Below, piece after piece: positions 1 to 5,598 of a stretch of DNA of 7,349 nucleotides. Each line of letters opens with the position of its first letter. The stretch's first letter is position 1. The notes beneath the pieces were generated by a model that saw only the letters and a program-made list of their open reading frames with translations, was not told where the DNA came from and ran no database searches. This DNA is from Cytophagaceae bacterium (GTDB lineage Bacteria > Bacteroidota > Bacteroidia > Cytophagales > Spirosomataceae): positions 1-7,349 of the forward strand of contig JAIXRT010000042.1 in the NCBI GenBank assembly GCA_027485075.1. Reading direction: 5' to 3'. The translations under genes and the position numbers were made by a program.

Positions 1-624
1 AGCCAAGGCCCCGTCTACATTGGAGCTCATGTAAACATACAAATAGGAACATTGATTCAAGGACCCGCTGCTCTTTTAGCAGGGAGCACCACCAACCTAG
101 GAGCCAAAATTCGTCCAAACACCACCATAGGTGAAAAATGTAAAGTAGGTGGCGAAATCAGCGCATCCATCATGTATCCTAATTCAAATAAATCGCATGA
201 TGGATTTTTAGGAAATTCCATACTAGGTTCGTTTTGCAATTGGGGAGCGATGACGACGACGTCTAATGTGCGCAATGATCTGCAAAACGTGAACGTATAT
301 GATTATACGAAAAAAGATATGCGCCCAACCGCAGTCAAGTCATTTGGTGTGCTGATGGGTGATTTTGTCACGACGGGTATCAGCACAAAATTTAATACTG
401 GAACGGTAGTGAGCTGCCATTGCAACATCAGTGGAACTGACTTTCTACCTAAATTCATCCCTGCATTTACCTGGGGCGAATTTCCTAACGTACAGACATA
501 TCGATTCGAAGAAGCAAAACGAAGTGCTGAAGCATGGATAAACGCCAAAAATGAAGAAATTCCAGAAAATCTGGAATCGAACATGCAAGCGATTTGGAAA
601 GCGGAAGCAAAAGACCGAAATTAG
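1..624 (+). CDS. GlmU-like sugar-phosphate nucleotidyltransferase/acetyltransferase, C-terminal part (5' truncated)
   Basis: The reading frame is open from base 1 and gives 207 residues before TAG; an internal TTG at 52 is not the true start. What is seen is a left-handed beta-helix made of hexapeptide repeats (about residues 5-60, e.g. YIGAHV, KIRPNTTIG) followed by segments HDGFLGNSILG (66-76), MGD (119-121), FNTGTVV (131-137) and PKFIPAFTWG (150-159). These match, from memory, the Bacteroidota alternative GlmU family (UDP-GlcNAc diphosphorylase/glucosamine-1-phosphate N-acetyltransferase), which has about 390 residues. The N-terminal nucleotidyltransferase half lies outside the window. The expected role is making UDP-GlcNAc in the cytoplasm for peptidoglycan and lipopolysaccharide. 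The segment CNWGAMTTTSN (79-89) stands where I recall a conserved NLGADT-type motif, so substrate or activity could differ. The final 25 residues form a charged tail. The gene ends 3 bp before holB. Confidence 0.82.
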   Translation, partial: SQGPVYIGAHVNIQIGTLIQGPAALLAGSTTNLGAKIRPNTTIGEKCKVGGEISASIMYPNSNKSHDGFLGNSILGSFCNWGAMTTTSNVRNDLQNVNVYDYTKKDMRPTAVKSFGVLMGDFVTTGISTKFNTGTVVSCHCNISGTDFLPKFIPAFTWGEFPNVQTYRFEEAKRSAEAWINAKNEEIPENLESNMQAIWKAEAKDRN

Positions 625-627
625 AGG

Positions 628-1758
628 ATGCGTTTTCAGGATATTCCCGGACTTCATACGACTAAAAAACAATTGAGCCAAGCGGTGTTAACTCAACACA
701 TCGCACATGCTCAATTATTTCATGGTCCGAACGGAGGCGCACAATTAGCCATGGCACTGGCGTTTACTTCTTTTTTATTTTGCACTGACAAACAAGGGGA
801 AGATTCATGTGGACAATGCCCTAGTTGCCAGAAGGTCCAGCGAGGAGTTCACCCGGATCTTGTCTTCATGTTTCCTACGGTAACAACGAAAAAAGTCAAA
901 GAAGCCGAGTCAGATGTATTCCTTCCTGAATGGCGAAAATTTCTATTGGATTCCCCCTACCGAACCTTACCCGATTGGCTAGGAGCCATGGGTGCGGAAG
1001 GAAACAAACAAGGAAATATCCCAGTTGAAGAAACTAGAAAATTACTCTCAAAAATAAGTCTTAAACCGTTTGAGGCACCCTTCAAAGTGGTACTCATTTG
1101 GCATCCAGAATCACTGAATTTATCGTCAGGAAATGCGCTACTAAAAACGTTAGAAGAGCCACCTACATCGACCTTATTTTTATTAGTGTGTGCTGACGCG
1201 CAAAAATTATTAACAACGATTCTTTCGCGCACCCAACGTATTGCTATTCAGGCAGTTGACGAAGCTGATTTATCCAATTTTTTAACGCAAAAAGAGGGAA
1301 TTGATCTTGATCGGGCCCAAAATTTAGCCTACAGTGCTGAAGGGAATATTGCATGGGCACTGGAAAAAGCAAAAACAGAAAACCTGAGTACGTCCACCTG
1401 GTTTGCCGACTGGATGCGGGCGGTTTACAGTAAGAATTTAAGCAAATTAGCCACGCTTGCCGACCAATATGATGCGCTTCAAAAAGAAGAACAAAAAGGA
1501 CTTCTTGAGTATGCCTTACATATTTTCAGACAGTGCTTGTATCAAATTGCGGATGCCCCTAGTTTAATCAAGGCGCTAGAAAAAGAACGTGGTTTTATCA
1601 CTAATTTTTCAAAAACATTGAATCGAGAGTCCATTGAACGTATCAGTGAATTACTATCGACTGCATACTATCATTTGGAACGAAATGGTCGCGCCAAAAT
1701 GATCCATCTCGACTTATCTTTGCAAATTATTCGAATCGCGAATGCAGCTAAAAAATAA
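628..1758 (+). CDS. holB: DNA polymerase III subunit delta' (clamp loader)
   Basis: A 376-residue AAA+ protein of the clamp-loader complex, which opens the sliding clamp and places it on primed DNA. Visible marks are an N-terminal HAQLFHGPNGG segment (27-37), a zinc-binding module with cysteines 52, 61, 64 and 67 (C-x8-C-x2-C-x2-C), HPDL (75-78), the highly conserved NALLKTLEEPP (169-179) and SRTQ (200-203) in the sensor/SRC position. The P-loop position reads GPNGGAQL, without the GK[ST] needed to bind phosphate. E. coli delta' is also a non-ATPase subunit, so this fits delta' better than DnaX gamma/tau. The SRC motif has Thr instead of Cys. The region 81-130 between the zinc module and the IPVEE segment seems longer than in E. 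coli delta' (334 residues in total). ATG at 628 follows the preceding stop by 3 bp and is the natural start. The 3' end overlaps hemC by 17 bp. Confidence 0.93.
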   Translation: MRFQDIPGLHTTKKQLSQAVLTQHIAHAQLFHGPNGGAQLAMALAFTSFLFCTDKQGEDSCGQCPSCQKVQRGVHPDLVFMFPTVTTKKVKEAESDVFLPEWRKFLLDSPYRTLPDWLGAMGAEGNKQGNIPVEETRKLLSKISLKPFEAPFKVVLIWHPESLNLSSGNALLKTLEEPPTSTLFLLVCADAQKLLTTILSRTQRIAIQAVDEADLSNFLTQKEGIDLDRAQNLAYSAEGNIAWALEKAKTENLSTSTWFADWMRAVYSKNLSKLATLADQYDALQKEEQKGLLEYALHIFRQCLYQIADAPSLIKALEKERGFITNFSKTLNRESIERISELLSTAYYHLERNGRAKMIHLDLSLQIIRIANAAKK

Positions 1759-2683
1759 CATACGTATTGGAACGCGGAATTCCGCGTTAGCTCTTTGGCA
1801 AGCCAATCATATCGGTCGGCTGTTAGAAGCTACCGGCATGTCGTATGAATTAGTTGCCATCCATACGATCGGAGATAAAATTCTCGATCGTTCACTATCG
1901 AAAATCGGCGCAAAAGGCGTATTTACAGAAGAACTGGAAACGATGTTGCGTTCTGGGGAAATAGACATTGCGCAACATTCTGCCAAAGACCTCCCCTCCT
2001 CCTTAGCTGATGATCTTCCACTCATCGCATTCACAGAACGTGAGGCGGCACATGATGTGGTGTTGAGTATGAACCCAACGCTCCGGTTGGGGCAATTGGA
2101 TCCCTTACGGATTGGAACTTCTTCGACGCGCCGAAGGGCATTTTTGGCTCATCAGTATCCACAGCATGAGGCCGTAGAAATGCGCGGAAATTTGCAAACA
2201 CGATTAGAAAAATTAAAAAATGGAGATTGTGATGCGATGTTGCTCGCTTACGCTGGCGTTCACCGCATGGACATGGAAACCTATATCGTAGAACACTTAG
2301 ATTTACATACTTTTGTCCCTGCTGTGGGACAGGGCAGTGTGGCGATTCAGTGTTCAAGTAGGCTTAATTCAGCTATTCGAGAAGCTGTCAGGCTAGCCTG
2401 CAATCATGCAGCATCCGAATCCTGTATCGTGGCAGAACGCAGCTTGTTGGCCATGCTAGACGGCGGATGCAGTGTGCCCGTATATGGCCATGCGAAGCTT
2501 GTAGCGGATCAAATTCACTTATATGCGGGTGTACTCAGCTTGTCCGGAGATCAAAAAATCGAATCGAGTGCAACGGGCACAGAACCTAAATCCGTGGGAA
2601 ATCAAGTGGCAACTGCACTAATTAACCAAGGGGCCCAACAATTATTAAAGGAGATACGCGTACAATTAGCATCGCAATCATGA
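1742..2683 (+). CDS. hemC: porphobilinogen deaminase (hydroxymethylbilane synthase)
   Basis: A 313-residue cytoplasmic enzyme that joins four porphobilinogen molecules into hydroxymethylbilane, the linear precursor of uroporphyrinogen III in heme synthesis. Family landmarks appear in the usual order: IRIGTRNSALALWQ (7-20), GVFTEELE (59-66), HSAKDLP (79-85) with the catalytic Asp at 83, GTSSTRRRA (125-133), MRGNLQTRL (147-155), LAYAGVHR (168-175), VGQGSVAIQC (195-204) and LDGGCSVP (239-246). Cys243 corresponds to the cysteine that holds the dipyrromethane cofactor (Cys242 in E. coli). Length matches the family. The start is ATG at 1742 inside the end of holB; it leaves six residues before the conserved IRIGTR, which is usual. 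The stop overlaps the next gene as ATGA. No other heme gene (hemD, hemB, hemA) is in the window, so its placement behind a replication gene is not a heme cluster. Confidence 0.96.
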   Translation: MQLKNNIRIGTRNSALALWQANHIGRLLEATGMSYELVAIHTIGDKILDRSLSKIGAKGVFTEELETMLRSGEIDIAQHSAKDLPSSLADDLPLIAFTEREAAHDVVLSMNPTLRLGQLDPLRIGTSSTRRRAFLAHQYPQHEAVEMRGNLQTRLEKLKNGDCDAMLLAYAGVHRMDMETYIVEHLDLHTFVPAVGQGSVAIQCSSRLNSAIREAVRLACNHAASESCIVAERSLLAMLDGGCSVPVYGHAKLVADQIHLYAGVLSLSGDQKIESSATGTEPKSVGNQVATALINQGAQQLLKEIRVQLASQS

Positions 2684-3582
2684 AAAAGACGATTTTAATC
2701 ACTGGAGCCAATGGGCTATTAGGACAGAAGCTTGTTGAACTTTTGGTTCAGGAATCTACAGTAGATTTAATCGCAACGGCAAAAGGCGAAAATCGATTGC
2801 CAAATTCAGCTGGGTATCGTTATGTTTCTTTAGACATCACTAATTCGGCAGATATAGATACGGTTTTCGATACCTATAAACCACATGTGGTAATCCATAC
2901 TGCGGCCATGACTAATGTAGATACGTGCGAAACAGACCAAATCGGATGTGAGTTACTTAATGTAACTGCAGTTGCCTATTTAATCGAAGCGTGTCAAAAG
3001 CACGACACGTTTTTATGTCACCTATCGACCGACTTTATTTTCGATGGGGCTGATGGTCCTTATACCGAAGAGGCGATACCTAATCCGATTTCTGTTTATG
3101 GCGAGAGCAAATTACGTGCAGAAAAATTAATTGAAGCTTCGTCAATCCGATGGGCGATTGCCCGGACGGTATTGGTTTTCGGAATTGTATCCGACATGAG
3201 CCGGACTAACATTATTCTTTGGGTCAAAAAATCACTAGAGGAAGGTAAGCAAATTAATGTGGTGACGGATCAATTTCGCACACCTACGCTCGCAGAAGAT
3301 CTCGCTATGGGATGCTGGCTCATTGCTCAAAAAGAGGCGCAAGGTATTTTCAATATCTCGGGTTCAGACTTTTTAACGCCGTACGAAATGGCTATTAAAA
3401 CTGCCAATTTTTATGGTTTGCCGGTCGACCTAATCCAGCAAGCAGATTCGTCAACCTTTTCGCAACCCGCAAAACGTCCACCACGTACCGGCTTTATTTT
3501 AGATAAAGCTAGAAGGGAGTTAGGATACCAACCACGTTCGTTTGATGAAGGTATTGCATTAATGGCCAAACAAGTCCATTAA
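2680..3582 (+). CDS. extended SDR reductase, RmlD (dTDP-4-dehydrorhamnose reductase)-like
   Basis: A 300-residue NAD(P)-dependent reductase. The Rossmann motif TGANGLLG lies at 8-15, HTAAMTNVD at 73-81, STDFIFDG at 116-123, and the catalytic pair is Y140 and K144 in YGESK, giving the extended-SDR Ser/Thr-Tyr-Lys set. DQFRTPT (197-203) and the C-terminal RPPRTGFILDKAR segment (267-278) fit the RmlD-like subfamily, which reduces dTDP-4-keto-sugars such as the last step of dTDP-L-rhamnose synthesis. The other rhamnose genes (rmlA, B, C) are absent from the window, so the real substrate is unproven. It could be another nucleotide-sugar or epimerase-like SDR. Start ATG overlaps the hemC stop by four bases (ATGA), suggesting translational coupling. 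The gene ends 3 bp before the convergent obgE stop. Confidence 0.85.
   Translation: MKKTILITGANGLLGQKLVELLVQESTVDLIATAKGENRLPNSAGYRYVSLDITNSADIDTVFDTYKPHVVIHTAAMTNVDTCETDQIGCELLNVTAVAYLIEACQKHDTFLCHLSTDFIFDGADGPYTEEAIPNPISVYGESKLRAEKLIEASSIRWAIARTVLVFGIVSDMSRTNIILWVKKSLEEGKQINVVTDQFRTPTLAEDLAMGCWLIAQKEAQGIFNISGSDFLTPYEMAIKTANFYGLPVDLIQQADSSTFSQPAKRPPRTGFILDKARRELGYQPRSFDEGIALMAKQVH
3559..3582. terminator. weak inverted repeat at convergent gene ends
   Basis: TTAATGG at 3559-3565 pairs perfectly with CCATTAA at 3576-3582 around a 10-base loop. It spans the stop codon of the RmlD-like gene, 3 bp from the obgE stop. The stem is short and AT-rich and has no T-tract on either strand, so it is at best a weak terminator. 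It is listed because no other terminator is visible between these convergent genes. Confidence 0.2.
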
Positions 3583-3585
3583 AGA

Positions 3586-4617
3586 TTACTCGATGCTACT
3601 AGGAACTTGTGTAGCCACTTCTTTATTTTCTTCTTGAAGCGTTTCCCATAGTAGATCTTTCAATTCTTGAATACCGGATTGAGTGATCGAGGAAATAAAT
3701 ACCAAAGGAAGATCTTTAGGAAGACTTTCGCGCATTTCGGGCTCCATTTCAGGGATGGATAAATCCATTTTAGAAACAACTAAAACGCGACGTTTATGTA
3801 ATAATTCGGGATTGAATTTGGTTAATTCGCCAACAAGAATTTCGTATTCTTTTCCCCAGTTCGCTGTGTCCGATGGAATCAGAAAACATAGAATCGAGTT
3901 ACGCTCAATGTGACGTAAAAAACGTAATCCAAGACCTTTTCCCTCAGCAGCTCCTTCGATAATACCCGGAATATCTGCGACAACAAATGATTTATAATCG
4001 CGGTAGGCAACTACACCTAAATTGGGCACTAACGTAGTAAATGGATAATCTGCAATTTCCGGCTTCGCGGCAGATAATACGGAAAGCAACGTTGACTTAC
4101 CTGCATTAGGAAAGCCTACCAAACCTACGTCTGCAAGAACTTTCAATTCCATAATTACCCAGCGATCTAAACCGGCTTCACCAGGTTGTGCATGGCGAGG
4201 TGATTGATTCGTGGATGATTTAAAATGTGTATTTCCTAAACCACCCCGTCCGCCAGGAACTAACAAAACTTTTTGGCCTTCTTCGGTTACTTCCGCTAAG
4301 AATTCATTCGTTTCTGCATCTTTCACGATGGTTCCCAAGGGAACTTCGACAAATATATCTTCACCTTCTAAACCGGACCGACGGCCACCCTCGCCACCTT
4401 TACCATTCTCAGCTATAATGTGCTTTTGGAATTTAAGGTGTAACAAAGTCCAATGTTGGGCATTGCCCACGATGTAAACATGTCCACCACGACCTCCATC
4501 ACCTCCGTCTGGACCACCTTTAGGCACGTGCTTTTCACGACGAAAATGGGATGAGCCACTTCCTCCGCGTCCAGAACGCAGATTGATTTTGACGTAATCG
4601 ATGAAATTTGAAGTCAT
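3586..4617 (-). CDS. obgE: GTPase Obg (CgtA), ribosome-assembly GTPase
   Basis: A 343-residue Obg-family GTPase that acts on the large ribosomal subunit and links ribosome maturation to growth and stress state. The glycine-rich Obg fold is clear at 1-158 (FIDYVKI at 5-11, [12 protein letters not shown] at 34-45, PGGRGGLGN at 121-129). The G domain follows: G1 GFPNAGKST (168-176), switch I/G2 YPFTT (191-195), G3 DIPG (215-218), G4 SKMD (282-285) and G5 SS (309-310). G4 has Ser where NKxD is canonical. After the G domain only about 20 residues remain, so there is no C-terminal OCT domain of the kind found in Bacillus Obg, nor a long acidic tail like E. coli CgtA; from memory this short form is usual in Bacteroidota. 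ATG at 4617 is bounded by an in-frame TGA at 4641. It lies downstream of adk on the same strand and is probably co-transcribed with it. Confidence 0.96.
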   Translation of the reverse strand: MTSNFIDYVKINLRSGRGGSGSSHFRREKHVPKGGPDGGDGGRGGHVYIVGNAQHWTLLHLKFQKHIIAENGKGGEGGRRSGLEGEDIFVEVPLGTIVKDAETNEFLAEVTEEGQKVLLVPGGRGGLGNTHFKSSTNQSPRHAQPGEAGLDRWVIMELKVLADVGLVGFPNAGKSTLLSVLSAAKPEIADYPFTTLVPNLGVVAYRDYKSFVVADIPGIIEGAAEGKGLGLRFLRHIERNSILCFLIPSDTANWGKEYEILVGELTKFNPELLHKRRVLVVSKMDLSIPEMEPEMRESLPKDLPLVFISSITQSGIQELKDLLWETLQEENKEVATQVPSSIE

Positions 4618-4623
4618 AATATA

Positions 4624-4658
4624 GTATTTAGTCGCTAGTCACTTGTCGCTAGTATCTA
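4624..4658 (-). repeat. heptad tandem repeat array 2 (consensus TAGCGAC), before obgE
   Basis: Read on the minus strand (obgE sense) this is five contiguous 7-bp units: TAGATAC, TAGCGAC, AAGTGAC, TAGCGAC and TAAATAC. The array ends 6 bp before the obgE ATG. Each unit carries a stop triplet (TAG, TAG, TGA, TAG, TAA). Because 7 is not a multiple of 3 the stops fall in all three frames. The third unit has lost its TAG but has TGA three bases later, in the same frame. Confidence 0.8.
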
Positions 4659-4678
4659 GCAAGACTTTAATCCAAGTT

Positions 4679-4700
4679 CGAAGGGAGTGTGTCCGAAGGG
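4679..4700 (-). repeat. duplicated CCCTTCG in the adk-obgE spacer core
   Basis: On the minus strand CCCTTCG occurs at 4700-4694 and again at 4685-4679, separated by 8 bp. The pair lies in the non-heptad core (4659-4707) between the two heptad arrays, next to a run of six T (4707-4702, minus strand). No stable hairpin is seen around the T-run, so it is not called a terminator. It may be part of a larger dispersed intergenic element; this is inference. Confidence 0.45.
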
Positions 4701-4707
4701 CAAAAAA

Positions 4708-4774
4708 CTTACCTCTTACCTCTTACCTCTCACCTCTTACTTCTTACCTCTTAATTCTTAATTCTTATTTCTCA
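4708..4774 (-). repeat. heptad tandem repeat array 1 (consensus TAAGAGG), starting at the adk stop codon
   Basis: On the minus strand, starting with the adk stop codon at 4767, there are eight complete 7-bp units and one partial unit: TAAGAAT twice, TAAGAGG, TAAGAAG, TAAGAGG, TGAGAGG, TAAGAGG twice, then TAAG. The preceding seven bases (4774-4768, TGAGAAA) also fit the pattern, so the repeat reaches into the last two adk codons. Each unit begins with TAA or TGA, giving stops in all three frames within any 21 bp. The sense strand is almost pure purine apart from the first T of each unit. Confidence 0.9.
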
Positions 4775-5334
4775 ATAATGGAAAGAATCTGACCGAAAAT
4801 AACTTCGATCTCTCCTACTCCATTAATCCCAGTAAACTTTCCTTGATTATCATAATAACCAGCCACCGGAGCTGTCTTTTCCATGTATTCCTGTACACGT
4901 TTACGAATCAGCGATTCGTTTTGGTCATCTGGTCTACCGGATGATTTACCGCGTTCCAATAAGCGTTGGGTTAATTCTTCTTCGGCAACCTCTAGCGCAA
5001 TCATTTGGGTAATACTCAACGAATGGCTAGCTAAAAGCGAGTCTAGGGCTTCTGCTTGCGCAACTGTGCGCGGAAAACCGTCAAAAATAAATCCTGCAGC
5101 GGACTTGTTTTCATTTAATTTATTCTCAATCATGCCGATAACAACAGCATCAGGAACCAAAATTCCTTGATCCATTAGTTTTTTGGCCTCTAATCCCAAA
5201 GCGGTGCCTGCAGAAATCTCTGCGCGCAATAAATCACCTGTAGATAAATGTATTAAACCGTATTTTTCAATGATTTTGGCTGATTGAGTTCCTTTGCCAG
5301 CCCCTGGAGGCCCGAATAAGACTAAATTTAACAT
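4765..5334 (-). CDS. adk: adenylate kinase, short-LID type
   Basis: A 189-residue cytoplasmic enzyme that interconverts ATP plus AMP and two ADP. The P-loop GPPGAGKGT is at 8-16, the AMP-binding STGDLLR at 31-37, GFIFDGFPRT at 81-90, and the arginine-bearing lid edge RGKSSGRPDD at 128-137. The LID is the short form: there is no four-cysteine zinc LID insertion, which explains the 189 residues compared with about 214 in E. coli. ATG at 5334 gives the normal MLNLVLFGPPGAGKGT beginning with no room for a longer start. adk followed by obgE on the same strand is, from memory, a common Bacteroidota pairing. The stop codon coincides with the first base triplet of a heptad repeat array, and the last two codons (Glu-Lys) also fit the repeat pattern. 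A -7-like box lies about 50 bp upstream. Confidence 0.96.
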   Translation of the reverse strand: MLNLVLFGPPGAGKGTQSAKIIEKYGLIHLSTGDLLRAEISAGTALGLEAKKLMDQGILVPDAVVIGMIENKLNENKSAAGFIFDGFPRTVAQAEALDSLLASHSLSITQMIALEVAEEELTQRLLERGKSSGRPDDQNESLIRKRVQEYMEKTAPVAGYYDNQGKFTGINGVGEIEVIFGQILSIIEK

Positions 5335-5384
5335 AATAGATGTGCGGAAAATTCTTTATGAAAGCGTAAAATTGAATAGACCCA

Positions 5385-5392
5385 CAAAGGTA
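5385..5392 (-). promoter_or_regulatory. putative -7 box of the adk(-obgE) promoter
   Basis: The minus strand reads TACCTTTG, a perfect match to the Bacteroidota primary sigma factor -7 consensus TAnnTTTG. It lies about 50 bp upstream of the adk ATG, which would give a leader of roughly 40 nt. No clear TTTG is present at the usual -33 spacing, so the call rests on one box. Confidence 0.5.
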
Positions 5393-5507
5393 AAGAAAGG
5401 ATTTAGATAATACTATTCTCTGATATAATTGACAACTTGTAGATTAATAAGCAATGAAATTTATAATAATTATTAAAAAAATTATTGAAAAAAATCAAAA
5501 AATAGTA
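5393..5507. other. AT-rich divergent intergenic region with A-tracts and a palindrome
   Basis: This is non-coding sequence between adk and the SusC gene. It is very AT-rich and has several A runs (for example 5475-5481, 5488-5494 and 5497-5502). The 10-bp palindrome AATAATTATT lies at 5465-5474. AATAATT (5465-5471) can also pair with AATTATT (5480-5486). This composition suits promoter-upstream or intrinsically bent DNA. No ORF with coding character is present. Confidence 0.5.
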
Positions 5508-5537
5508 TTTGTCATATTATTTAATTCTTTAAATTGG
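5508..5537 (+). promoter_or_regulatory. putative promoter of the SusC-like gene
   Basis: TTTG at 5508-5511 is followed after 18 bp by TAAATTGG at 5530-5537, a 7-of-8 match to the Bacteroidota -33/-7 pattern (TTTG and TAnnTTTG). Transcription would start near 5543 and give a leader of about 55 nt before the ATG at 5599. The sequence is AT-rich, so a chance match is possible. Confidence 0.35.
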
Positions 5538-5548
5538 CCACATTAAAA

Positions 5549-5576
5549 GTCGGCACAATTGGCAAATTGGTCGGCA
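5549..5576 (+). repeat. short direct repeats in the SusC-gene leader
   Basis: GTCGGCA occurs at 5549-5555 and 5570-5576, exactly 21 bp apart, with AATTGG between them and again before them (5532-5537, 5557-5562 and, as AAATTGG, 5564-5570). The repeats fall in the predicted 5' leader or just downstream of the promoter. The two-turn spacing would suit a dimeric regulator or a tandem site, but nothing proves it. Confidence 0.35.
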
Positions 5577-5598
5577 AACACTCAAACCAACTTATTTT

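Noticed and set aside
1742..1758. Possible frameshift or fusion at the holB-hemC junction
   Set aside because: Both proteins are complete with normal termini; the overlap is an ordinary operon overlap.
2031..2357. 108-codon ORF antisense to hemC
   Set aside because: It lies wholly within the strongly conserved hemC frame and has no independent motif or start context.
4211..4477. 88-codon ORF antisense to obgE
   Set aside because: It mirrors the glycine-rich Obg domain; Pro/Ser-rich composition comes from the complement of Gly codons.
4702..4707. T6 run on the minus strand as a Rho-independent terminator after adk
   Set aside because: The sequence before it is the purine-rich heptad array, which cannot form a GC-rich hairpin.
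4708..4774. Possible CRISPR array
   Set aside because: Units are 7 bp and contiguous with no spacers, so this is a simple tandem repeat.
5424..5434. TATAAT and TTGACA strings resembling an E. coli sigma-70 promoter
   Set aside because: They overlap in the wrong order (TATAAT before TTGACA), no proper partner box is found 17 bp away, and Bacteroidota primary promoters use TTTG/TAnnTTTG.
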